DNA of 7,204 bases from Clostridia bacterium (GCA_017503885.1 JAFVSF010000013.1:1-7204); one strand, 5' to 3'. Counted from the first letter of the stretch, positions 1 through 5,250 are shown. Translations and numbers: made by a program. Notes: generated by a model from the sequence alone, not told the origin.

Positions 1-161
1 AAAATCGGGAGGCTACAACTCCCACAGAGCTTACGGATTGCCTTGGAATAGTCTTGAACGACAGTACGAAAAACGACAAAGACGAGCTTATAGACATACT
101 TTCTACTTATCCGGGCGATATAGTGGTATTCTTTAAGATAGACGGTAAAAATAAAAGGTAG
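1..161 (+). CDS. dnaE: DNA polymerase III alpha subunit, C-terminal end (first copy, partial)
   Basis: The reading frame is open from the window edge (codons start at base 3) to TAG at 159-161, so only the last ~52 codons are seen. The peptide includes TPTELTDCLGIVLND, KDELIDILSTYPGDIVVFF and KIDGKN, then ends abruptly in KR. The pattern of a charged helix, a YPGD turn and a beta strand matches the extreme C-terminus of Firmicutes DnaE, which follows the OB fold. The position just before pfkA fits the common dnaE-pfkA order of Bacillota and Clostridia. Compared with the second copy at 142-498, this copy lacks the last ~35 residues. It is therefore either a genuinely shortened polymerase or the upstream half of a frameshifted or misassembled gene. 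Assignment to DnaE rests on motif memory and context, not on the catalytic PHP or palm domains, which lie outside the window. Confidence 0.6.
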   Translation, partial: NREATTPTELTDCLGIVLNDSTKNDKDELIDILSTYPGDIVVFFKIDGKNKR

Positions 162-384
162 ACTTCAACTTAAAGATGATAGAGTTTCCGTAATTGCAGA
201 CTATTGCGAAGAGGTTGCCGAAAAACAAGATGATAACGGGCAAACCTACACCCCAACGGAACTTACCGACTGTCTTGGAATAGTGTTAAACGATCAAACG
301 AAAAACGATAAAGATGAACTTATAGACATACTTTCTTCTTATCCGGGCGATATAGTTGTATTTTTTAAGATAGATGGTAAAAAC
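21..384 (+). repeat. Diverged tandem repeat of the dnaE 3' end, 232-bp offset
   Basis: Bases ~21-152 and ~253-384 align without gaps at an offset of exactly 232 bp, for example CTTGGAATAG at 42 and 274, GACATACTTTCT at 93 and 325, and GGTAAAAA at 144 and 376. Over the 45 codons from ACT (18-20) onward I count 17 synonymous and 2 amino-acid-changing codon differences. The offset is 77 codons plus one base, which is why the copies sit in different frames. Confidence 0.85.
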
Positions 385-498
385 TATAAAATGACGCAAA
401 CTGTAAGAAATTGCAGAGGACTTATTAACGAACTTTTGTCAATAGTTGACGAAGATGATATTAAATTTTTTAAAACACAAATTAATCGGAGGAAATAA
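142..498 (+). pseudogene. dnaE: Second, out-of-frame copy of the dnaE C-terminus
   Basis: This frame is open from 142 to TAA 496-498 but has no usable start near its beginning; the first candidate is a GTG at 283 without a convincing ribosome site. It begins inside an OB-fold-like strand (VKIKGRLQLKDDRVSVIADY), continues with the same C-terminal domain as the first copy (TPTELTDCLGIVLND, then SSYPGDIVVFFKIDGKN), and runs on to a complete end (LINELLSIVDEDDIKFFK) as in DnaE. It is shifted +1 relative to the first copy. As read, it would not be translated as part of DnaE. Low amino-acid change between copies argues that it was recently, or still is, a functional polymerase end. The pfkA ribosome site (GGAGGA, 488-493) lies in its last codons. 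A single-base insertion in the A-rich stretch at 144-157 would explain the frame change. Confidence 0.55.
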
Positions 499-501
499 CA
501 T

Positions 502-1461
502 ATGAAAAAAATTGCAATATTAACAAGTGGTGGCGACGCTCCTGGTATGAACGCTTGCATTAGAGCGTGCGTAAGAAGTGCCATTAACAGTGGACTTGAA
601 GTTTACGGCGTTGACAGAGGATACAAAGGTTTAGTTGAAAATAAAATATTCCCTATGGACACTCACGCCGTTTGCGACATTATTCAAAGAGGTGGTACAA
701 TCTTAAAATCTGCAAGATGCCTTGAATTTAAAAATACCGAAACAAGAAAAATTGCAGCAGAAAACCTTACAAGACTTGGCATTGAAGGTTTAGTTGTTAT
801 GGGTGGCGACGGATCAATAACGGGTGCAAAAATGCTTTCTGATGAATACGGCATCAACGTTGTTGGTATTCCTGGCACAATCGATAACGACTTGGCATAT
901 ACTGACTTCACGCTCGGCTTTGATACTGCAGTAAATACTGTTCTTTGGGCAGTAAACGCACTTAGAGATACTATGACCTCTCACGATAGAGTTTCTATAC
1001 TTAAAGTTATGGGTAGACACTGTGGAGATATCGCCCTTTATGCAGGTATTTGTGGTGGCGCTGAATATATTCTCGTACCTGAAATTCCATACGATCTCCC
1101 TCAAATTGCCAACGAAATTAAGAACAACCACGCAAGAGGTAAAACTGCTAGCATCGTAATTTTAGCCGAAGGGGCAGGAAACGAACAAGAGGTTAAGACA
1201 GTTATATCTGCAATCAGTGGTGCAGACGTAAAATTCACTACTTTAGGTCACGTTCAAAGAGGTGGTACTCCTACTATGTTCGACAGAATGCTTGCCGCTA
1301 AATTTGGCGTTAAAGCAATCGACCTTTTACTTGAAGGCAAAACCAACAGAGTTGTTGGATGCAGGGGTAAAGAAATCTTTGACCTTGATATTACAGAGGC
1401 TCTTTCTCAAAAGAAAGTGTTTGATAAAGAGCTTTACAAAATGGCAGCTATTTTGACCTAA
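502..1461 (+). CDS. pfkA: ATP-dependent 6-phosphofructokinase
   Basis: The enzyme phosphorylates fructose 6-phosphate to fructose 1,6-bisphosphate, the committed step of glycolysis, in the cytosol. It has 319 residues, the usual length of bacterial PfkA. Visible motifs are the nucleotide loop SGGDAPGMN (9-17), KSARC (69-73), GGDGS (101-105), catalytic PGTIDND (124-130, Asp128 as base), MGRHCGD (170-176), and GHVQRGG with the following DR (249-262). Gly104 in GGDGS and Gly125 in PGTIDND are the residues that mark ATP use; pyrophosphate enzymes have Asp and Lys there. The ATG at 502 has a strong GGAGGA at 488-493 and starts 3 nt after the dnaE-like stop, so translation is probably coupled to the upstream frame. 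The next gene, a pyrophosphate-type paralog, starts 45 nt downstream with no terminator between them. Confidence 0.96.
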   Translation: MKKIAILTSGGDAPGMNACIRACVRSAINSGLEVYGVDRGYKGLVENKIFPMDTHAVCDIIQRGGTILKSARCLEFKNTETRKIAAENLTRLGIEGLVVMGGDGSITGAKMLSDEYGINVVGIPGTIDNDLAYTDFTLGFDTAVNTVLWAVNALRDTMTSHDRVSILKVMGRHCGDIALYAGICGGAEYILVPEIPYDLPQIANEIKNNHARGKTASIVILAEGAGNEQEVKTVISAISGADVKFTTLGHVQRGGTPTMFDRMLAAKFGVKAIDLLLEGKTNRVVGCRGKEIFDLDITEALSQKKVFDKELYKMAAILT

Positions 1462-1491
1462 ACTGCCCTATAAGTCGATTATTTAACAAAT
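1461..1491 (+). repeat. 25-bp repeat following pfkA (copy 1)
   Basis: Bases 1461-1485 begin at the last base of the pfkA stop codon and match 2740-2764 at 24 of 25 positions (core ACTGCCCTATAAGT, then GATTATTTA). The following AACAAAT also recurs after the second copy, separated there by an extra AGCATTTT. The sequence lies just upstream of the pfp ribosome site (TAGGAG, 1491-1496). The only internal pairing I see is a weak ATAA/TTAT. Confidence 0.85.
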
Positions 1492-1506
1492 AGGAGTTTT
1501 AATAAT

Positions 1507-2739
1507 ATGAAAAATCTTAAAGGAAGAGCCGTTTTTGCTCAATCAGGTGGCCCTACGGCAGTTATAAATTCAAGCATTGCCGGTGGTCTTATAGAGGCTT
1601 TAAAACAAGATTGCATAACAGACGTATTATGTGCTATTCACGGTGTAAAGGGTGTTTTAACCGAAAACTTCGTGGATATCGGCAAAGAGGATTTAAGCGA
1701 GCTTTACGCCCTTAAAAACACGCCTGCATCTGCTTTTGGTTCGGTTAGATATAAACTTAAGGATTTTAACGTTGACGATACCGACTACAGAAGAATTTTA
1801 GAAGTATTTAAAAAATACGATATAAAATATTTCTTCTATAATGGTGGAAACGATAGCATGGACACTTGCGATAAAATCTCTCGTTTCATGGAAAAAGAAG
1901 GTTACCCTGTAAACGTTATAGGTATACCTAAAACTATTGACAACGACTTAGTTGGCACAGACCACTGCCCTGGCTATGGAAGTACTGCAAAATATATTGC
2001 TACTACCGTTTCTGAAGTTAGGCTTGACGCTATAATTTATGAAAGCCCACTCGTTATAATTTTAGAAATTATGGGTAGAAATGCAGGCTGGCTTACTGCC
2101 TCTGCTAAACTTGCAGAACAAACAGGCTACGGTGCAGACCTTATATATCTCCCTGAAGTGCCTTTCTCTATAGACAAATTTAAAGCAGACGTAAAACGAG
2201 TTGTTGATGAAAAAAGAGTTTGCGTTGTTGCTGTATCTGAAGGCGTTAAAAATTCTGACGGCAAATATATTGGCGAAGACGCTTCGCAAACAGACGTTTT
2301 CGGTCACTCTGCTCTTGGTGGTGTTTGCGGAGTACTTAAATCTGCAGTTAAATCTATGGGTATTAAGTGCAAGGCAATAGAATTTAATATTTTACAAAGA
2401 TGTGCTACTCACTGTGCTTCTAAAACAGATATAGAAGAGTCGTTTGAAAGTGGCAGACAAGCAGTTATTCACGCAGTAAACGGCGAAACTGACAAAATGA
2501 TTGCTTTTAAAAGAGTTGACGGTAGCGACTATAAAATTGAGTGCGTAGGTCTTGACCTCTCTTCTATTGCAAACGAAGAAAAAATGATACCTCAAAGTTG
2601 GATAACGGCTGACGGAACAAACCTTACCGAAGAGTTTGTATCTTACGCTCTTCCACTTATCCAAGGCGAGCCAGAGATTAGAAGAGAAAACGGTTTAACG
2701 TCTTACGCTAAACTTAAAATGATACCATTTAAAATCTAA
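1507..2739 (+). CDS. pfp: Pyrophosphate-type phosphofructokinase (diphosphate--fructose-6-phosphate 1-phosphotransferase)
   Basis: This 410-residue PFK-family enzyme interconverts fructose 6-phosphate and fructose 1,6-bisphosphate, probably using pyrophosphate reversibly instead of ATP. Motifs in order are QSGGPTAVINSS (12-23), GGNDS (113-117), PKTIDNDL (141-148, Asp145 as catalytic base), MGRNAGW (189-195) and LPEVPF (215-220). Asp116 in GGNDS and Lys142 in PKTIDND are the two established determinants of pyrophosphate specificity; the neighbouring pfkA has Gly at both. The extra ~90 residues relative to PfkA fit the longer pyrophosphate clade. The ATG at 1507 follows TAGGAG at 1491-1496. It is co-directional with pfkA and probably on one transcript ending at the hairpin at 2805-2838. 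The phosphoryl donor is predicted from residues only; ATP use cannot be fully excluded. Confidence 0.92.
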   Translation: MKNLKGRAVFAQSGGPTAVINSSIAGGLIEALKQDCITDVLCAIHGVKGVLTENFVDIGKEDLSELYALKNTPASAFGSVRYKLKDFNVDDTDYRRILEVFKKYDIKYFFYNGGNDSMDTCDKISRFMEKEGYPVNVIGIPKTIDNDLVGTDHCPGYGSTAKYIATTVSEVRLDAIIYESPLVIILEIMGRNAGWLTASAKLAEQTGYGADLIYLPEVPFSIDKFKADVKRVVDEKRVCVVAVSEGVKNSDGKYIGEDASQTDVFGHSALGGVCGVLKSAVKSMGIKCKAIEFNILQRCATHCASKTDIEESFESGRQAVIHAVNGETDKMIAFKRVDGSDYKIECVGLDLSSIANEEKMIPQSWITADGTNLTEEFVSYALPLIQGEPEIRRENGLTSYAKLKMIPFKI

Positions 2740-2778
2740 AACTGCCCTATAAGTTGATTATTTAGCATTTTAACAAAT
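2740..2778 (+). repeat. 25-bp repeat following pfp (copy 2)
   Basis: Bases 2740-2764 directly follow the pfp stop codon and repeat 1461-1485 with one C/T difference in the middle. An 8-base insertion (AGCATTTT) then separates the shared AACAAAT (2772-2778). No other copy occurs in the window. Confidence 0.85.
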
Positions 2779-2804
2779 TTATAATAAATTATTTTAGACA
2801 AGAT

Positions 2805-2838
2805 AAAAGACTAGCGAAAATTTCTTCGCTAGTCTTTT
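2805..2838. terminator. Intrinsic terminator between convergent genes, probably bidirectional
   Basis: A perfect 14-bp stem AAAAGACTAGCGAA / TTCGCTAGTCTTTT with a 6-nt loop is followed on the plus strand by TTTTTTT. This ends the dnaE-pfkA-pfp transcript. On the minus strand the same stem is followed by TTTTATC and lies about 40 nt after the stop codon of the 101-aa gene, so it can end that transcript too. Confidence 0.92.
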
Positions 2839-2877
2839 TTTCGTTAAATATCCACTTTAATTATTATTGAAAAGCCT

Positions 2878-3183
2878 TTATAGAATATCGTATAACCTGT
2901 TTTCAATCTCTTTTAAAATTTTGTCGATAAACTCTTTTTTTATGGCCTCTTTATCTCTAATAGACACATAGTTTTCAGTGGTTCTATCTTCTAGACTGTT
3001 TTTAATTGGTCTACCCCTTTTAGATGGTTGACTTGGCTTGCTTTGACCACTTTGAATTTGCAAAATTTCTTCAATTAATAAGGGTTTGGTTAAGGACGTT
3101 GGCGACTTAACGCCAATTTCTCTTGCAACGTTTCGCAAAGTATAAATATTTATTTTTTCCAAACTGTCTCTATCAAATTTCAT
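2878..3183 (-). CDS. Small Rho_N/SAP-like protein with AT-hook-like motif
   Basis: A 101-residue, basic, soluble protein without signal peptide or membrane segment. Residues ~10-43 (INIYTLRNVAREIGV, then SLTKPLLIEEIL) have the helix-turn-helix-like 'L..iArelGik..s.l.k.eLI..Il' pattern of Rho N-terminal and SAP/HeH domains, which bind RNA or DNA. A Ser/Gln/Pro-rich linker leads to KRGRPIKN (55-62), whose RGRP core resembles an AT-hook. Residues ~76-101 form a charged helix. A nucleic-acid-binding role is inferred; the target is unknown. The start ATG (3181-3183) has only a weak GGGG (3189-3192) in front. It sits directly behind a structured leader and intrinsic terminator with no space for its own promoter, so expression should depend on readthrough. 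Rho_N and SAP folds cannot be told apart by eye. Confidence 0.8.
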   Translation of the reverse strand: MKFDRDSLEKINIYTLRNVAREIGVKSPTSLTKPLLIEEILQIQSGQSKPSQPSKRGRPIKNSLEDRTTENYVSIRDKEAIKKEFIDKILKEIENRLYDIL

Positions 3184-3293
3184 ACTAACCCCATAAAATA
3201 AAAAAGTGCGTCGCCATTAGGTAACGCACCGAAAAACGCATTACCCACAGTTGCAACACAGTTCCAAATACGCAGTATAGGAATAAAGGGCAT
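3180..3293 (-). CDS. Possible 37-aa leader ORF overlapping the Rho_N-like gene
   Basis: The minus strand has an ATG at 3291-3293 and then stays open for 37 codons (starts MPFIPILRIW, ends FYFMGLV) to a TGA at 3180-3182. That TGA overlaps the downstream start codon as ATGA. The frame passes through the antiterminator and terminator hairpins. An in-frame TAA lies two codons upstream, so this is the first ATG. The peptide is rather hydrophobic and I recognise no family. The ribosome site is poor (GGTAAAG) and the start codon lies within a predicted stem, so the ORF may be chance. The ATGA overlap is the main reason to list it. Confidence 0.25.
   Translation of the reverse strand: MPFIPILRIWNCVATVGNAFFGALPNGDALFYFMGLV
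3199..3229 (-). terminator. Intrinsic terminator in the leader of the Rho_N-like gene
   Basis: On the minus strand GUGCGU (3229-3224) pairs with ACGCAC (3211-3206). The stem extends inward through a U-G pair, an A/C mismatch and CC/GG to a UAAU loop, and is followed at once by UUUUUU (3205-3200) and AUUUU. Its U-run ends about 15 nt before the start codon at 3183. Confidence 0.85.
3219..3246 (-). promoter_or_regulatory. Antiterminator-like hairpin
   Basis: On the minus strand GGUAAUGC (3245-3238) pairs with GCGUUACC (3227-3220), eight pairs with one U-G, extendable by G-U wobbles. The GCGUUACC arm is also the 5' arm of the terminator at 3206-3229, so the two hairpins cannot coexist. This is the usual geometry of a transcription attenuator. 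Confidence 0.65.
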
Positions 3294-3351
3294 ACGTCTT
3301 TACCAAACGAGTATGCCTATACTGCCAAATATAAAACTGTGTTGCAGTATT

Positions 3352-3380
3352 AGTATAACATAATAATATATTTTTATCAA
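3352..3380 (-). promoter_or_regulatory. Sigma-A-type promoter for the structured leader
   Basis: On the minus strand TTGATA (3380-3375) and TATACT (3357-3352) are separated by exactly 17 bp; each hexamer matches the consensus at 5 of 6 positions. The expected start, about 7 nt downstream near 3345, coincides with the first base of the 12-bp outer stem of the leader RNA. Confidence 0.85.
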
Positions 3381-3401
3381 GTAGTTTTGCATTGATAAAA
3401 G

Positions 3402-3430
3402 AAAACTCGACTTGCAAAAAGTCGAGTTTT
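3402..3430. terminator. Intrinsic terminator after the fakA-degV-rhomboid cluster
   Basis: A perfect 12-bp stem AAAACTCGACTT / AAGTCGAGTTTT has a 5-nt loop. Read on the minus strand it is followed by CTTTTATC and lies ~55 nt beyond the stop of the rhomboid-like gene. It separates that operon from the leader promoter at 3352-3380. Confidence 0.85.
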
Positions 3431-3458
3431 ATAAGTTATTCAATTATATCCTTTATAG

Positions 3459-3479
3459 AAACACACTAAACATGTGTTT
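3459..3479 (-). other. Weak A/T-rich hairpin after the rhomboid-like stop codon
   Basis: AAACACA / TGTGTTT form a 7-bp stem with a 7-nt loop, seven bases beyond the stop codon at 3486. No clear U-run follows on the minus strand, so it is more likely a 3'-end stabilising structure than a terminator, or it may be incidental. Confidence 0.35.
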
Positions 3480-3485
3480 TTATTA

Positions 3486-4265
3486 TTAAAATCCAAATAA
3501 ATCGTCGTTACTATTATTTTCGTTTGAAGGCAAATCTTTTACCTTAACCTTTTTAGCCTTTTTTTGACGCTTTCGCTCTTTCTTTTCAAACTCATGATAG
3601 CCTCTATCGTAAGCCACTTTAAAACGTCTTCTTCTAAAATAACTTGAAACCCTATAATAAAGATTTTTCCAGAAGAATAAGATTACGTTTGCAAGTGAAA
3701 ATAATAATGCCACCCTCATAGTCCAACCACTTATGATAAACTCTAATATAAGAATTGCTAAATCAATATAAGCAAGCCACTTAACCTTTATAGGGATAAA
3801 GAAGAAAAGCAAAACCTTTGCTTCTGCATTTAAAATTGCAAACGCTAAAAAGAGTGATAAATTAAGGTAATAATTGGTCGTATAACCCATTATAAAGCCA
3901 GATGCAACAGAGCCTAAATACCCCATCAAGTAAAAGATGTTAAATTTAAAACTTCCCCATTCCTTTTCTATTATCGAGCCGATAAACCAAAAGAAATATA
4001 ATGATAAAAGAACAAGTATTGGGCTTTCAAATTCTGGCACTATAGTAAAGGTAAATATTCGCCATACTTGACCTTTCAAAATAAGGGCTCTATCGAAATA
4101 AAGAAAGTTTGAAAACAGAGGCATTTCCCTTAAAGCCATCGTGTAATCGGCAAGGTAGATAAACGCCATTGCTATAACTAATATAAAAGCCAAATTTGGC
4201 ACGGCAAACCTACCGATTTTCCTTTCTAATCTAGAAAGTAAAGAGTTATCATCTTGATAATACAT
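3486..4265 (-). CDS. Rhomboid-fold membrane protein, probably not a protease
   Basis: A 259-residue polytopic membrane protein. Hydrophobic segments lie around residues 22-42, 81-100, 107-128, 134-158, 163-180 and 184-200. The block GQVWRIFTF (65-73), the WFIGSIIEKEWG segment (93-104) and the following YLMGYLGS (112-119) match the rhomboid family pattern (WR in loop 1, then a Gly-rich helix). The catalytic GxSG is replaced by NLSL (135-138), and no partner His is evident in the last segments, so a proteolytically inactive rhomboid-like or derlin-like fold is inferred. A strongly basic cytosolic tail (211-243, RRRRF and many Lys) ends in an Asn/Asp-rich stretch. The start lies 17 nt after the degV stop behind a weak GGTG ribosome site, which indicates co-transcription. 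The function is unknown; a membrane role linked to the FakA/DegV lipid pathway is only contextual. Confidence 0.75.
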   Translation of the reverse strand: MYYQDDNSLLSRLERKIGRFAVPNLAFILVIAMAFIYLADYTMALREMPLFSNFLYFDRALILKGQVWRIFTFTIVPEFESPILVLLSLYFFWFIGSIIEKEWGSFKFNIFYLMGYLGSVASGFIMGYTTNYYLNLSLFLAFAILNAEAKVLLFFFIPIKVKWLAYIDLAILILEFIISGWTMRVALLFSLANVILFFWKNLYYRVSSYFRRRRFKVAYDRGYHEFEKKERKRQKKAKKVKVKDLPSNENNSNDDLFGF

Positions 4266-4282
4266 TTCACACCGTTTATTTT

Positions 4283-5188
4283 CTATTCTTTTGAGCCGTC
4301 ATAAGTTTCTTCCGTACCGAAGAAATATAGTCCTATCATACCTGGACCACAGGAAGCACCTATAGCAGGCCCTAATTTTCTAATATTTATTTGAATATTT
4401 TTTGCCTCTTCAGGTAAAACTTTTTCAACCTCTTTTGCTAGGTCTTTTACGTCTTCTATGCAATCACCATGAACAAAGTATATCATTTGATAAGGGTAAT
4501 TTACAAATCTTTCTTTAAATCTTTGAGCAATTCTTTCAAAAGATGCTGTTCTACCCTTAACTTTTTCTACTGAAACGTTTGCTCCGTTTACGTCGCTTAT
4601 AATTATTGGCTTAACGTTCAAAAGTCCACCTATAAACGCTTTACTTGCAGAAATTCGACCAGCTTGCTTAAGCCATATAAGTTTTTCTGGAGTAGCCTCT
4701 TGATGCACGTATCTTCTATTATCTTCTACCCAAGTAGCAACTTCTTCAATAGTTTTTCCCTCATCTCTAAGCTTTGATGCCACGATACATAACATACCAA
4801 GCCCCATAGACGCATTGAGAGAGTCTACACAAATAATCTTACCATCTGGATATCTTTGTAAAAGTTCATCTCTAGCAACAGTGCTTGCCTTTACAGAGCC
4901 CGAAAGTGCAGAAGAGCAACCTATATACAATATGTCGCAGCCTTCAAGCAAAAACTTTTCAAATTGCATTACGTATTCAGTTGTATTGATTTGGGCAGTT
5001 ATAATTCGATCGCCCTTTCTCATTATACCGTAAAATTCTTCAAAAGAAAGACCTTGCCAATCCAAATCAGCATCATATTGCTCTCCGTTTACTGCATAAT
5101 GCAATTTAAGGTATTCAATATTATAACGCTCTCTATCTACTTTTTCTAAATCTGAACAAGAATCGGTTACTATTACGTATTTCTTCAT
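4283..5188 (-). CDS. DegV/FakB-family fatty-acid-binding protein
   Basis: At 301 residues it is a little above the usual DegV length of ~280-290. The family binds a fatty acid in a buried pocket; in S. aureus, FakB presents the acyl carboxylate to FakA for phosphorylation. Visible landmarks are VTDSCSDL (7-14), TAQ (64-66, usually TSQ), SSALSGS (92-98, with the conserved ligand-binding Ser), KQAGRIS followed by LLNVKPII (174-196), and GPGMIGLYFFG (281-291). At the place of the conserved ligand-contacting His in IGxHxGPG it has IGASCGPG, so the His position is Ser279. ATG 5186-5188 has GGGG 8 nt upstream. It lies between fakA and a rhomboid-like gene on the same strand. Membership of the DegV family is secure; fatty-acid specificity and true FakB function are inferred from the neighbour. 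Confidence 0.92.
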   Translation of the reverse strand: MKKYVIVTDSCSDLEKVDRERYNIEYLKLHYAVNGEQYDADLDWQGLSFEEFYGIMRKGDRIITAQINTTEYVMQFEKFLLEGCDILYIGCSSALSGSVKASTVARDELLQRYPDGKIICVDSLNASMGLGMLCIVASKLRDEGKTIEEVATWVEDNRRYVHQEATPEKLIWLKQAGRISASKAFIGGLLNVKPIIISDVNGANVSVEKVKGRTASFERIAQRFKERFVNYPYQMIYFVHGDCIEDVKDLAKEVEKVLPEEAKNIQINIRKLGPAIGASCGPGMIGLYFFGTEETYDGSKE

Positions 5189-5222
5189 TTGTGTTCCCCT
5201 TGCTTTTTAAAAAATATTTATC

Positions 5223-5250
5223 GTAAACGACACTAAAACACAGCGTTTAC
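5223..5250. other. Inverted repeat between fakA and degV
   Basis: GTAAACG and CGTTTAC (7 bp each, 14-nt spacer) lie in the 97-nt gap between the fakA stop and the degV start, which otherwise holds no gene. On the minus strand the sequence GATAAATATTTTTT follows, so it might be a leaky terminator, an operator or an mRNA-processing hairpin. I see no convincing separate promoter for degV. Confidence 0.4.

Larger units (their letters stand above)
3198..3346 (-). ncRNA. Structured 5' leader RNA with attenuator architecture
   Basis: A predicted transcript of about 147 nt starts near 3344-3346 and ends in the T-run at 3200-3205. Three nested stems are visible: a 12-bp perfect outer stem (3335-3346 with 3252-3263), a 10-bp perfect middle stem (3316-3325 with 3272-3281) and an inner stem (GGCAUAC/GUAUGCC, 3311-3317 with 3289-3295). 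The inner stem is capped by GUUU/AGAC around a GGUAA loop. The internal loop between outer and middle stems carries UAUUUGG on both strands. The rod is followed by an antiterminator-like hairpin and a terminator. I find none of the sequence signatures I know for T-box, GEMM, ZTP, purine, fluoride or TPP elements. It could be a cis-regulatory leader of the Rho_N-like gene, a free-standing small RNA ended by the terminator, or both. Confidence 0.75.

Noticed and set aside
1..30. Frame-1 peptide KIGRLQL at the window start resembling KIKGRLQL of the second copy
   Set aside because: The gapless DNA alignment at 232-bp offset places bases 3-32 against 235-264 in frame 3, so the frame-1 resemblance is accidental.
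140..165. Programmed ribosomal frameshift joining the two dnaE copies
   Set aside because: The A-rich run is not a canonical slippery site, no stimulator structure is visible, and programmed +1 shifting at the end of dnaE has no precedent I know; duplication, recombination or sequence error is simpler.
283..498. Independent 71-aa gene starting at GTG 283
   Set aside because: There is no good ribosome site, and the homologous frame continues upstream to ~142; it is part of the duplicated dnaE end.
661..666. Thr54 in PfkA where E. coli has allosteric Arg54
   Set aside because: Other well-studied bacterial PfkA enzymes, such as the Geobacillus one, also lack Arg here, so it is ordinary variation.
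3252..3346. The perfect 12-bp inverted repeat as the ends of a small mobile element (MITE)
   Set aside because: No target-site duplication is evident, further nested perfect stems are present, and the promoter start coincides with the stem edge, which fits a transcribed RNA better.
3198..3380. The structured leader as a 6S RNA
   Set aside because: The rod shape and internal loop are reminiscent, but the rod is only ~95 nt, shorter than typical 6S RNA, and it is followed by an antiterminator/terminator pair directly in front of a gene. It remains an alternative for the Rfam check.
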